DNA of 64,000 nucleotides from Oligoflexia bacterium (GTDB lineage: Bacteria > Bdellovibrionota_C > UBA2361 > JAFLCA01): the NCBI GenBank assembly GCA_019694465.1, contig JAIBBV010000008.1, positions 1 to 64,000 on the forward strand. The letters run 5' to 3'. Position 1 is the first letter of the stretch. Every line of letters starts with the position of its first letter. Below are positions 40,816 through 49,658 of the stretch, one piece after another. The position numbers and the translations under genes are program-made. A model generated the notes under the pieces. It was not told the DNA's origin and searched no databases. It saw only the letters and a list, made by a program, of their open reading frames with translations.

Positions 40816-41631
40816 TCAGAAAAATTCTTCCAGTAGCTGGAAGTAATCAATTTTTGCCTGGTCGGGAGTGTCTATCCCATAAAGCGCGAACATTCGCTGC
40901 GTGCGTGCGGCACCGTAAAATGGGTTGTACTCCGCCGCCAGGCTTCCGCTAAGAATGGCAAGAGCCTGGTAACGGTCAGCGCGGCCTACTCGGCCAAGGT
41001 CGATTAGCCCAGAACTGCCCTGCGGATTCAAGATAATATTTGGCAAACAGCAATCGCCATGTGCTACGACAACATCCTCGACTTTTGGTTTGCACTTTAC
41101 CAAGTGTGAAAACAAATCAGTCAGACTTTTGCCACGCCACTTGCTTGAAAAGTTGGAAGTGTTAACTTTTCCGTCGCGTAAGCGGACTTCTACGCGAGCA
41201 AGCCTAGTCTCAATTCCTTCATCAAATGGGCATTCATCAGGACTTACTCCGTGAAGCCCTTTTACACTACTAACTATCTCGGGTGGCTTTGCCTGTGCTT
41301 CTGCCGGCGAGGAGACTTGCCCTGCATCTTGACCAAGGAGTGCGCTAATCAATAGGTACTGCACCTCTGCAGCTTGAGCGAATTCCACTACTCTTGGGAC
41401 TATGATACGTCTCGATAACCATTCCAACTTCTTACGTTCAGTAGACAGCAGTACGCTAGAGTTTTCGTCCTCAACTTTAACAATTTTTAGAAATAGCGAT
41501 GGCTGTGAAAGGTGGGTACAACGGTAAACAGTTGCCGAGGAGCGTCCAATTGCGATCGACTCGAGCCTGTAAACAAGCAGATACTGACGTAATGGTTCAG
41601 GTAAGTCACACAGATGGCTGCTAGAGAGCAT
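40816..41631 (-). CDS. APH(3')-like aminoglycoside phosphotransferase
   Basis: 271 residues; ATP-dependent kinase fold. Catalytic loop VVAHGDCCLPNIILNPQG (H-G-D-x4-N), Mg-binding GLIDLGRVGRADRYQALAIL where known enzymes have DCGR, and the C-terminal sequence LYGIDTP...IDYFQLLEEFF, nearly identical in plan to APH(3')-II and relatives (about 264 residues). The N-lobe Lys lies in SLFLKIVKV. The change Cys to Leu next to the Mg-binding Asp is notable. It stands alone, next to the G+C-rich segment, without any mobile gene beside it; resistance function is likely by homology but not shown. Confidence 0.9.
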   Translation of the reverse strand: MLSSSHLCDLPEPLRQYLLVYRLESIAIGRSSATVYRCTHLSQPSLFLKIVKVEDENSSVLLSTERKKLEWLSRRIIVPRVVEFAQAAEVQYLLISALLGQDAGQVSSPAEAQAKPPEIVSSVKGLHGVSPDECPFDEGIETRLARVEVRLRDGKVNTSNFSSKWRGKSLTDLFSHLVKCKPKVEDVVVAHGDCCLPNIILNPQGSSGLIDLGRVGRADRYQALAILSGSLAAEYNPFYGAARTQRMFALYGIDTPDQAKIDYFQLLEEFF

Positions 41632-41889
41632 AATACGCCAAACTTAACATAGTCTGGGCCCTGCGAGCGATCTGCGTGTTCAGCAGCCGAGATAGTCGAT
41701 GTCTGTTGCCTTGGCTGTATTCGAACCCGACAATCCCACAGAAAAATTAGTGGGAAATAACAAATGTACACAGAAACAGGCCGAATCTCTGGAGATTTAT
41801 GCGCCTCGCCAGATAGGTTAAGTAGGCTGAAATATCTGCCGATCGTTAGTGGTGTGCCGCATACTATAACATGGCGGTGCAACTACACT

Positions 41890-42138
41890 ATGCGATCAAT
41901 TCTCCCAAAGTTTGTCACTCTATGTGCCTTGGTCGGGGTGATATACAGCATTGGCTCTTTGGGCACGTACTTCAATTGGGCAGATCCATCTTGGCAAAAG
42001 CTGTGGGTCAATCCACCAGCGCTTAAGAATAGTATTTCCTCGTTTCCTGAAAAATATTGCGCTCAATCAGTTAGAAGTATGTGCAAACAGGTCTCACACA
42101 GCGTAATCTGGTTCTTGGGACTAGAGTCAGTCAAATAA
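41890..42138 (+). CDS. possible small membrane protein (82 aa)
   Basis: Starts MRSILPKFVTLCALVGVIYS, one clear transmembrane segment, then a polar tail with two cysteines (YCAQSVRSMC). The frame can open earlier at 41764 but that part (residues 1-42) looks non-coding. No strong ribosome-binding site. No family recognised; the hydrophobic start is the only support. Confidence 0.35.
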   Translation: MRSILPKFVTLCALVGVIYSIGSLGTYFNWADPSWQKLWVNPPALKNSISSFPEKYCAQSVRSMCKQVSHSVIWFLGLESVK

Positions 42139-42253
42139 TTAAAGGCACGCTCTCACAAATTCTGAAAGCAAAGCTTGCTTCGTATGGCAGGAAAGTCATT
42201 TCGCTGCGCAAGCTACCCGGCAAATTGTACAATTAATCGCGGGCGACATAGCG

Positions 42254-42973
42254 CTATTTTGCAATCCAGGACTGCTTGTCGTGCATGAGTCGCCAACAGC
42301 GATACAAATGCAGATAGCGATAAAAGCCTTCGTGCATTAAGTTGAAGCGGCTACTGCGCCTATCATCGCAGTCTATGCCGATCTGAATAATCTTCCGGCC
42401 ATGTAGTCTCAAGTATAAGCACAGTTCAAATATATAGCCCGTCCAGCGATCTAAGTTAGAAAGTACTGGTAGAATTGCAGAGCGTCGAAAGGCCTTACTG
42501 CCAATCGAGTAGTCAGAAACAGTCAGATTGAACGCCAATAGAGTGAAAGTAATATAAAGTTGGCTACCCAATACACGCAGGGCGCTGCGACGCTGTGAGC
42601 CCATAGTCTTGGACCCAACCAGCATATCGGCATGCTGAAGCAGGTCGCATGCGTAGCGTAAGAAAATAAGTTCAGAAGAAAGATCTACATCCAGACAAAC
42701 TAGATATTCGTTTTTGGCGTTCTCAACATTTACCTGAAAGGCCTTGCCAACACTCCGTTCAGGTATTGAGAAAAAGCGTAGCCAGGAATGAGTGCGCGCG
42801 AGCTCAGATCCAATTTTTTTAGTGTTGTCGGTGGATCCGTTACTGGTTACCAAAATCTCATGCGCGATGCCTTGCTCCTCAGCAAATGCGTGTAGACGCA
42901 ATAGCGCTGATTCAAGGATTTGTTCCTCATTGTAAACAGGGATTAGTATTGAAACACTGTGCATACTTTGCAT
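42254..42973 (-). CDS. family 2 glycosyltransferase
   Basis: 239 residues. GT-A fold: VSILIPVYNEEQILESALLRL at the start, EILVTSNGSTDNT, the metal/nucleotide-binding LVCLDVDLSS (D-x-D) at about residues 93-102, then GSKTMGSQRRSALRVLGSQLY and DRWTGYIFELCLYLRL. This resembles polyprenyl-phosphate mannosyl/glucosyl transferases (DPM1 type) but lacks their C-terminal membrane helices; one hydrophobic stretch (LYITFTLLAFNL) is inside. Donor and acceptor unknown. It stands alone. ATG at residue 4 is an alternative start. Confidence 0.88.
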   Translation of the reverse strand: MQSMHSVSILIPVYNEEQILESALLRLHAFAEEQGIAHEILVTSNGSTDNTKKIGSELARTHSWLRFFSIPERSVGKAFQVNVENAKNEYLVCLDVDLSSELIFLRYACDLLQHADMLVGSKTMGSQRRSALRVLGSQLYITFTLLAFNLTVSDYSIGSKAFRRSAILPVLSNLDRWTGYIFELCLYLRLHGRKIIQIGIDCDDRRSSRFNLMHEGFYRYLHLYRCWRLMHDKQSWIAK

Positions 42974-43297
42974 GAAAACTACGTTTTTTGAGCATCTGCC
43001 TTAGATTCGCTCTAGCAGTGACATAAATAACCTATTGGCACAACTTGAAAAAATCTGAGTGTGGTGCCCTTTGAAGATTGGTAAGCTATTTGCAGCAGTT
43101 GTGACATAAATGGGGTGAATAACCTCTGGGTGAATGATTGTTTAGGGAAGTCAGAGTAGGCAACAAAATGATGCAAGTTGCTTCGCTCGCGATATAAACT
43201 CGTTAGGTTGTTACGGGCTCTAATTCACTCAGGGGTGGCACGATCTCGGCGCGGCCAGGTTGGGCTAAAACAAGGGGCACTTTTGAGGAATAAGTAA
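42974..43297. other. 324-base intergenic region upstream of the secreted repeat gene
   Basis: No gene. It holds the miniature palindromic repeat at 43153-43221 and a short tandem GGGTGAATAA/GGGTGAATGA near 43114-43137. Confidence 0.4.
43153..43221. repeat. miniature palindromic repeat (69 bp)
   Basis: Ends AGAGTAGGCAACAAAATGA and GTTGTTACGGGCTCT pair imperfectly. The inside GCTTCGCTCGC...ACTCGTTAGG is shared with the copies at 51486 (reverse) and 57312. Confidence 0.55.
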
Positions 43298-44644
43298 ATG
43301 CGTCTTTCATCTCAGCCCATTGCTATAGCTCTATTCACTTTTGTATTTTTTAATTGCACCTGCCTATCCGCCCAATCTCCAACTGGCATTGACTTAGACG
43401 CTAACGGTAGCGCAGATTTTTTGATGGTGGGGATAGGCGGCGATAGTGCACTAGGTTGGGACTCCTTTACTGCACAAGGTGCCAGCACTGGTCTACCGCA
43501 GGCGCAACTTGGCGCAGTAGGGGACCATCTTGTCCCTGCCAATTGGGCCGATAGCTCTAAGACTTTGCTAGGGTTCATTCATCGCTCGGGCAATAAAGCC
43601 TACTGGAACGTCGCGAACTCTCAAGGCAATGTGACCACGCGTGCGCTTGGAGCTGGTTCTGATACATTTGTGGCTGGTGCAGATTTCAATGGCAATGGGG
43701 TCTCTGATGCTGCCACTGTAAGAAAGGCCAAGGATGGATCAGGAAAATTAGAGTGGACTATTCGCTATGACTTTTTCAAAGATGTTGATGGTGCGGCAAA
43801 AGTCACCAAGAAGAAGTCACTCAAGTTTGGGAAAACAGGTGACCTACCTTTTTTTGCAAATTATGACGGCTTAAGAGACTGGTTAGGGGTAATTCGTCAG
43901 AACCCATCAGGCCCAGGCTCGCAGATTTTCTTGCTTAACCCGGCTAAGAGCAAAAATCGAAAGTTTTCGGTTTCCGACTATGTCGTAGGCAGCATCCGTC
44001 CTGTACCAATACGCTTGGCGAACGGAAAAGATATTTTAGCGCTGATTAGAAAAACTAATAGCAGTACAATTATAAAATTTGTGACGCTCACAGGGGCTTC
44101 AATGGGCACTGTCGAGCTTGCAGCGACAGGCGATGTGGTGGTGGGGGACTATAACCCGGCAGCAGCTGGTCAAGAAATCGCTGTAAGCGATGACAGTTCG
44201 TTTCTCGTGTACAACCCATCCACGACTGAGCAAACTGCTGTGTCAGTGCCAGCAGGGATCGCGGTTGATGACATAAACGTGAATAATTTTTCTTCAACTG
44301 GCAGTGGTGAGACCTGCGATGATCAAACCCTATCGCCGAATGATGGCAGCGATAACTTTCTGTGGAAGCCTGTCGGCGAAAACAGCAAGCGCTTGGTAGT
44401 ATTACTGCCAAATGCCTATACCAGCTATATCGACGAGGTTGTTCTGCGGAAGGCAGATGGCGCATTCATAGAAAAGGCCAGTATATCTTTCCAAAGTCTA
44501 GCTGAGAATCCTAAGTCGCGTACATTCGCGCGCTTTTCTAAGCCTGGCCGGAAGTACCCCGATGGGCTTTCGGTGGTGGCACATCATAAATATGGCTGCT
44601 TTTTGAACTGGGTCATTCCAGAGACCAGTGAACGGCAGGATTAG
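43298..44644 (+). CDS. secreted FG-GAP/VCBS-like repeat protein (448 aa)
   Basis: Signal peptide: basic start, then IAIALFTFVFFNCTCLSA. The mature part has FG-GAP-like units: GIDLDANGSADFLMVG, GADFNGNGVSDAATV, FFANYDGLRDWLGVI, AATGDVVVGDYNPAAAGQEIAVS, predicting a partial propeller with calcium loops (DLDANGSAD). The C-terminal 120 residues (SETCDDQTLSPNDGSDNFLWKPVGENS) hold two cysteines and form a separate domain that I do not recognise. Probably periplasmic or extracellular. ATG 43298 with AGGAATAA upstream. Confidence 0.78.
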   Translation: MRLSSQPIAIALFTFVFFNCTCLSAQSPTGIDLDANGSADFLMVGIGGDSALGWDSFTAQGASTGLPQAQLGAVGDHLVPANWADSSKTLLGFIHRSGNKAYWNVANSQGNVTTRALGAGSDTFVAGADFNGNGVSDAATVRKAKDGSGKLEWTIRYDFFKDVDGAAKVTKKKSLKFGKTGDLPFFANYDGLRDWLGVIRQNPSGPGSQIFLLNPAKSKNRKFSVSDYVVGSIRPVPIRLANGKDILALIRKTNSSTIIKFVTLTGASMGTVELAATGDVVVGDYNPAAAGQEIAVSDDSSFLVYNPSTTEQTAVSVPAGIAVDDINVNNFSSTGSGETCDDQTLSPNDGSDNFLWKPVGENSKRLVVLLPNAYTSYIDEVVLRKADGAFIEKASISFQSLAENPKSRTFARFSKPGRKYPDGLSVVAHHKYGCFLNWVIPETSERQD

Positions 44645-44778
44645 AAGGGTGGGCAGGGCAGTAATCCCTGGACCTTAGCGTAGATTTGCTGGCATATAAT
44701 TTCGAGTCATCGACTCCTATCTTAAGTGCTGGTTTTTAGTCATAATTAGCGTGGTTATGGTTGGTGGGAGTGCTGCCT

Positions 44779-44831
44779 AATAGGGCCCCAGAAAGAAAGT
44801 CGCTTGTAAGCGGCTATTGGTAGACCCTATT
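44779..44831 (+). promoter_or_regulatory. nested stem-loop ahead of the 412-aa gene
   Basis: Outer stem AATAGGG (44779-44785) with CCCTATT (44825-44831); inside, AGTCGCTT-GT-AAGCGGCT makes an 8-bp hairpin. TTTTTT follows 14 bases later. It could end the upstream transcript or fold in the leader of the next gene, which starts 35 bases on. Confidence 0.4.
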
Positions 44832-44865
44832 CGGCTTTACTCATTTTTTGCAAAGTTTAGTGCTT

Positions 44866-46104
44866 ATGCTTCAGCCGCCTACTGGTCCGAATGATCCAAA
44901 TCTTAGTTCCGCTCGCGATGCTAAGCCTACCAGCCCGGTGCCGCGAGATCTTAGTGACTCTGCCACTCGTCAGGAGGAGGCCAAGGGAATTCAAGCTCTC
45001 TTAGGGGAGCACGGCTTGAATTTAGTTTGCTGTTGGCCAACACAACCTAAGGGCGTCGCTATCCCCGATCATGATAAATACTTTGCGGAGACACCAGTAG
45101 CGCCATTCATAGCTATTCATAGCACGCAAGAGCTTCCTCTGCTTAGACCCAGGATATATTTTGGCATAGCTCTTACTGCAGAACGTATTCTTGATGTTGT
45201 ACCAGTAAGTAGTCCGGTGCCAATTCTGGCAGTAGAGCGGGCTTGCCAGCTGACAGCCTTGCTGCCTAAGCACGTGAGTGGCCAACTTTCAAAATCTATT
45301 GCGCTTGCCGCAGCACCGGGAAGCACTGCAGCAGCGGCGCATTCTGCACATGTTGAAAAAACATTGGGTAGTGGAGCCCTGCAGGGAATTTTAGACTCTG
45401 ACCTTTCCTTTGCGCGTGCGCTTGTGGCGAGGCTGCATAGTGCTGGTTTCATCTTAGACGCATCAGAAATAATTGAGGCGAGGGTAAAGTCTCGTATGCC
45501 TGATATTGATGAGTTTCCAGCTATTTCTGAACGTTGCCGGGCGAGCTTTATCCTGCAGCAACCTTTTTCCGCTGATTTTTTGGCTCTGCGACGAAAGATC
45601 CAAGATGGCAGAGCTAGTGCTGAACTTGTCGACAAGCATTCAGCATTCGCCTATTTGAATGAAGTGCACTATTTGCTGCGCGAGACTATGCCGGCTGTAG
45701 GCAAGGCATTCCAGACGATGTGGGAGGACTTTCAGCCCCGGGTATTGGAGACTAGTCCTCAGTTTGAGGCCATGCAGGATGCGAGCGGCTTCGCTAGACA
45801 AGCCCTGGACGATGCCAAGCAGCTAGTTACCGACCTGAAAATTACTTCTCACTTCATGTCTAACGCTGCTCGTGCATTAGAAACTGACCTGAGTGCTGAT
45901 TTAACTCGCAGCATTAGGGCAGTTTTTGAATTTAATCGAGCATTGGTCGGTATAGGGCGCGGCCTTGTCCTCTGGGCGTTAGCTCCTGGACGTGATGAGG
46001 CCTCCAAGAACTATTTGCTTGGATTGGCAAACCAAGTCGAGGGAATGCTTAGATCCCTAAATGGCGCGGCAAGCGAGCGCTTGTCTAAGTACTACTCAGC
46101 TTAG
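44866..46104 (+). CDS. hypothetical protein (412 aa)
   Basis: No family recognised. No signal peptide. The first 45 residues are polar and Pro/Ser-rich; the middle is Ala-rich and mixed; the last third is helical (SGFARQALDDAKQLVTDL, AVFEFNRALVGIGRGLVLWAL, YLLGLANQVEGMLRSLNG). The start is uncertain: TTG 44848, GTG 44860 and ATG 44866 are all in frame with no clear ribosome-binding site, and ATG is taken. A single gene convergent with purK. It shows no resemblance to the 410-residue hypothetical protein at 12526. Confidence 0.66.
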   Translation: MLQPPTGPNDPNLSSARDAKPTSPVPRDLSDSATRQEEAKGIQALLGEHGLNLVCCWPTQPKGVAIPDHDKYFAETPVAPFIAIHSTQELPLLRPRIYFGIALTAERILDVVPVSSPVPILAVERACQLTALLPKHVSGQLSKSIALAAAPGSTAAAAHSAHVEKTLGSGALQGILDSDLSFARALVARLHSAGFILDASEIIEARVKSRMPDIDEFPAISERCRASFILQQPFSADFLALRRKIQDGRASAELVDKHSAFAYLNEVHYLLRETMPAVGKAFQTMWEDFQPRVLETSPQFEAMQDASGFARQALDDAKQLVTDLKITSHFMSNAARALETDLSADLTRSIRAVFEFNRALVGIGRGLVLWALAPGRDEASKNYLLGLANQVEGMLRSLNGAASERLSKYYSA

Positions 46105-46158
46105 GGTGTCTTCGGAAGTACCGTCTGGACAGCTAAGCTCATAATCTTGAGTCCTTGG

Positions 46159-47259
46159 CTACTTCAGCAAACTTTCAACTTGCCTAGCTAGCTCATCTGC
46201 CTGCGCTGCATTCTGCTCACACAGAGTTACATGCCCCAGTTTTCGACCTGGTCGCTCTGCTTTGCCGTAGAGATGAACATGTGCACCAGGGATCGCCAGC
46301 ATGCGCTCGGTGTCTGGGAGTGTAGATAAAATATTGAACATGCGAGCGGCGCCGCGCTCGTTCGGGTTTCCAAGCGGCAATCCACACACTGCACGCACGT
46401 GGTTTTCAAATTGACTACAATTGGCTCCCTCGATAGTCCAGTGCCCAGAATTATGTACGCGCGGTGCCATCTCGTTGAATATTAGCTCGCCATTGTGCAC
46501 AAAATACTCAACTGCCAACACCCCTGTATATTGCAGTTTTCGCGCAATGCGAGTGGTGTAATCTTGAGCTTGAGGGATCAAGGCTGCCGCATCTGGAGCT
46601 GGCGCAATCGTGTTCCACAAAATGCCATCTCGATGAACATTCTGACTAAGTGGGTAGTATGCAATTTCGCCTTGTTTATTGCGGGCAATGATCTGAGAAA
46701 CTTCGCGCGTGAAGGGAATAAATGCCTCAAGAATCAACGGACTACCCGCTAAGGCCTGGAAAGCCGTGTCGACCTGCTCGCGAGCGCGTATGATTTTTTG
46801 GCCTTTTCCGTCGTAGCCCAAGCGACGGGTCTTCAGTACGCATGGGAAACCAATTTCCTGCACAGCCTGAAGTAGTTGTTCTTTTGTTTCTACTGCAATA
46901 TTAGCTGGTGTGGGAATCTTTAAGGCCTGACAGAGGTTTTTTTCGTACAGGCGGTCCTGTGAGATTTCCAAGGCCTGCGGGCAGGGTGCCAGAGGTCGAA
47001 GTTTTTGAACTATCTCGAGGGCGATTACTGGAATGTTCTCAAATTCTAATGTGAGTATATCAACAGACTGCGCAAATGCAGCAAGCGCCGAGCTGTCATC
47101 GAATGAGGCTACTGTTAAGGGTGCTAAATCGCGGGCCGGCGACTCGGGATTTGGATCAAAAAAACGAAAACGCAACCCTAGCGGGTAGCCTGCTAGGGCA
47201 AGCATGCGGCCAAGTTGCCCCGCCCCTAAAATGCCAACTGTAATTGGACCTGTGCTCAT
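46159..47259 (-). CDS. purK: 5-(carboxyamino)imidazole ribonucleotide synthase
   Basis: ATP-grasp enzyme: AIR + ATP + HCO3- to N5-CAIR in purine synthesis. Start [17 protein letters not shown] (dinucleotide-like loop), [12 protein letters not shown], the ATP-grasp lysines in [65 protein letters not shown], and [14 protein letters not shown]. 366 residues is typical. Overlaps purE by four bases (ATGA), so translation is coupled. Confidence 0.97.
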   Translation of the reverse strand: MSTGPITVGILGAGQLGRMLALAGYPLGLRFRFFDPNPESPARDLAPLTVASFDDSSALAAFAQSVDILTLEFENIPVIALEIVQKLRPLAPCPQALEISQDRLYEKNLCQALKIPTPANIAVETKEQLLQAVQEIGFPCVLKTRRLGYDGKGQKIIRAREQVDTAFQALAGSPLILEAFIPFTREVSQIIARNKQGEIAYYPLSQNVHRDGILWNTIAPAPDAAALIPQAQDYTTRIARKLQYTGVLAVEYFVHNGELIFNEMAPRVHNSGHWTIEGANCSQFENHVRAVCGLPLGNPNERGAARMFNILSTLPDTERMLAIPGAHVHLYGKAERPGRKLGHVTLCEQNAAQADELARQVESLLK

Positions 47260-47774
47260 TTTGCCTTTCGTGCTCTGCGTGGATCAGGCGCGGCAAGTAC
47301 CTTTTTAGTTTGCGCCGAGCGGAACTGTTGGAGAGCCTTTCTATACTGTGGGTGCTTATTGCTTACGATAGCCGCTGCGAGAAGGGCTGCATTTGTAGCG
47401 CCAGCTTTGCCAATTGCGAGTGTTCCAACAGGAATACCGGCAGGCATTTGAGCGATTGAGAGCAGCGAGTCGAGACCCTTCAGAGCACGTGATTCCACCG
47501 GCACACCCAATACTGGCACAGATGTCTTTGCTGCTGTCATACCAGGAAGATGGGCTGCGCCACCAGCTCCGGCGATGATTACCTCGATGCCAGTATCACG
47601 CGCTTTTTCGGCGAAGCTAAATAGTAAGTCCGGGGTGCGGTGAGCGGAGACGACTTGCACTGAGTGTGGAATCCCTAACTCATCCAGCATCGACGCAGAG
47701 TACTGCATCGTTTCCCAGTCTGATTGGGAGCCCATGATAATTGCTACCAGTGCAGTGTCTTTAGATTTTTTCAT
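47256..47774 (-). CDS. purE: N5-carboxyaminoimidazole ribonucleotide mutase
   Basis: Class I PurE: N5-CAIR to [30 protein letters not shown] with the catalytic His, and [14 protein letters not shown] are the family active-site loops. About 172 residues. A GTG at 47795 opens the frame seven codons earlier; ATG 47774 is taken because the sequence [15 protein letters not shown] matches the usual PurE start. It follows the outer-membrane factor gene after 40 bases on the same strand, so it may be read through from the exporter operon. Confidence 0.96.
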   Translation of the reverse strand: MKKSKDTALVAIIMGSQSDWETMQYSASMLDELGIPHSVQVVSAHRTPDLLFSFAEKARDTGIEVIIAGAGGAAHLPGMTAAKTSVPVLGVPVESRALKGLDSLLSIAQMPAGIPVGTLAIGKAGATNAALLAAAIVSNKHPQYRKALQQFRSAQTKKVLAAPDPRRARKAK

Positions 47775-47814
47775 ATCGAATGTAACGGGACCCACTTTTC
47801 AGTATGTATTGCGT

Positions 47815-49278
47815 TCAGGCAGACTGCTCTTCAGTCCAACCACCGCCAAGCGCCTTGTAGACTGCCACTAAATTGGTCAAGAGTACACGCCCACTTTGGG
47901 AGAGTTGGTCCTCGGCCTGAAATAAGGAACGCTCGGCTTCTAGAACCCGCACAAAATCAGTCAAACCTTTAGTGTAAAGCTCCTGCGCCAGGGCGTAGGA
48001 GCGCTGAGTAGCATCAACCGCTTGAGAAAGTGCTTGATAGCGCTCCTGCTGCTTTTCAAAGGAGGTTAGGGCAGTTTCAACGTCTGCAAACGCACTCTGA
48101 ACGGCCCTCTCGTAGCCTGCCAGCGCTTGTTCTGCGCGCGCGTTTTGAACCCTAATGTTAGCTCGAATGCGACCGGCATCGAAAATCGGCCACTGTACGC
48201 GGGGGCCGAAACTCCAAGCACTTGAATTGCCGTCAAACAAAGAGCCAGACTTTTCGCTGCTTACACCGAAGGATCCAGTCAAGGAGAACTTCGGAAACCA
48301 ATCTGAAATGGCTACGCCCACATTGGCTGTTGCTGCCTCGAGGCTTCGCTCCGCTGCAATTATGTCGGGCCTTCGTCGCAATAGTTCAGAGGGTAGCCCA
48401 ACTGGTATGGAGGTCGGGAGTTTGGGGGCAGGGGCATCTGCGATCAGTTCAGGCAACACTAGTTCAATTGGCTGCGCAGTCAAAAAGGCGATACGGAAGA
48501 TGGAGCTTTTGATCGCGGCCTCCTTATCTGGAATCGCAGCGCGTGTGGAGGCTAACTGTGCTTCAGCTTGTGTTACGTCCAGTTCACTCACTAGGCCAGC
48601 ATCAAAGCGGGCCTTGGTAATTTTAAGCACCTGCTCTTGGGCGCCTATGTTCTTGTTGGCAATTTTTAATTCATGCTGCAGTCCACGAAGCTCCAAGTAG
48701 TTGTGGCCAAGCTCGGCTAACAAACTTACCAAGGTACCAGCAAACTGGGCTTGGCTAGCTTCAAACTCGCTCCAAGCAGCTTCTATTTCGCGGCGTGTGC
48801 CGCCGAATACATCAATTTCCCATGCTGCATCGAAGCCAGCTTGATAAGAATTGAAAGCCTGCCCTTGCGAGGTAGCACCAGCAGTGCGCCCGCCTAGATT
48901 TTCGCTAAGTTTTGTGCGCTCGTAAGCTCCTGCTGCCCCAATACTTGGCCAAAGCGCTGAAAAACTTATTCCATAGCGAGCCCGAACTTCACTTACTCTG
49001 GAGACGGCGATGCGTAGATCGTGATTGGAGCGAAGGGCCTTTTCAACTAGGGAGTTTAGAACCGGATCTGAAAAGACAGTCCACCAGCGTGACAGGTTGG
49101 CCGGAGTTTCATTCGAAAAAGTGTTGCCTTCAGGCGCGCTCCAATCGGCTGGAGTAGCCACTTCTGGTCGTTCATACGAAGGACCTACCGCACAGGCTGT
49201 TAGGCCAAACAGGGCGAAACATGACACCAATGAGAGGCGTTTCCGATTTAACGCTGATATCAGTGTGTCGATAGCCAT
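47815..49278 (-). CDS. outer-membrane efflux lipoprotein (OprM/NodT type)
   Basis: TolC-like channel for a tripartite exporter. Signal with lipobox LFGLTACAVGPSYERP, the start of the mature family sequence. Then WWTVFSDPVLNSLVEKALRSNHDLRIAVSRV, helical barrel repeats (SELDVTQAEAQLASTRAAIPD), and the duplicated half near PSELLRRRPDIIAAERSLEAATANVGVAISDWFPKFSLTGSFG. 487 residues is normal. Last exporter gene, 14 bases after the BON lipoprotein gene. Confidence 0.95.
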   Translation of the reverse strand: MAIDTLISALNRKRLSLVSCFALFGLTACAVGPSYERPEVATPADWSAPEGNTFSNETPANLSRWWTVFSDPVLNSLVEKALRSNHDLRIAVSRVSEVRARYGISFSALWPSIGAAGAYERTKLSENLGGRTAGATSQGQAFNSYQAGFDAAWEIDVFGGTRREIEAAWSEFEASQAQFAGTLVSLLAELGHNYLELRGLQHELKIANKNIGAQEQVLKITKARFDAGLVSELDVTQAEAQLASTRAAIPDKEAAIKSSIFRIAFLTAQPIELVLPELIADAPAPKLPTSIPVGLPSELLRRRPDIIAAERSLEAATANVGVAISDWFPKFSLTGSFGVSSEKSGSLFDGNSSAWSFGPRVQWPIFDAGRIRANIRVQNARAEQALAGYERAVQSAFADVETALTSFEKQQERYQALSQAVDATQRSYALAQELYTKGLTDFVRVLEAERSLFQAEDQLSQSGRVLLTNLVAVYKALGGGWTEEQSA

Positions 49279-49292
49279 AGGTATGCCGTATT

Positions 49293-49640
49293 CTACTGCA
49301 CTACTACAAGTTTTGACTCAACCGCTTTTACACCGCCTACACTACGGGCTGCGTCGAGAGCTAATTGCACCTGCTCCTCAGAGCGTAGCGCACCACGCAA
49401 AGTTATGGTTCCCTTGAAGGCGTCAACGTTAACATCTAGGGCTGGAACTTTCTTTGTTGCTATAAGTTTGGTCTTAACTGCAGACACAAGAAACTGATCG
49501 TTTAGAGTTTCCTTGGTGGTGCGATCGTCCTGAGTCGCTACGTAACCAGCTTCAGCCCCAACACCGGCAGCTGCGACCCAGCATCCACTGCAGCAGCAAA
49601 CGAGAAAACAAGAAAGCGAAATTCGGGAAATTGTGTTCAT
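49293..49640 (-). CDS. BON-domain lipoprotein
   Basis: 115 residues. A signal peptide with lipobox-like LVCCCSGC, then a short linker (AGYVATQDDRTTKE) and a BON domain: NDQFLVSAVKTKLIATKKVPALDVNVDAFKGTITLRGAL, ending QLALDAARSVGGVKAVESKLVVV. BON domains bind membranes/phospholipid; DolP- and OsmY-like proteins act in the periplasm. It is set between HlyD and the outer-membrane factor genes, which hints at a role in the envelope exporter. Good confidence in the domain. Confidence 0.92.
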   Translation of the reverse strand: MNTISRISLSCFLVCCCSGCWVAAAGVGAEAGYVATQDDRTTKETLNDQFLVSAVKTKLIATKKVPALDVNVDAFKGTITLRGALRSEEQVQLALDAARSVGGVKAVESKLVVVQ

Positions 49641-49658
49641 GCGCGTATATCCTCCATT

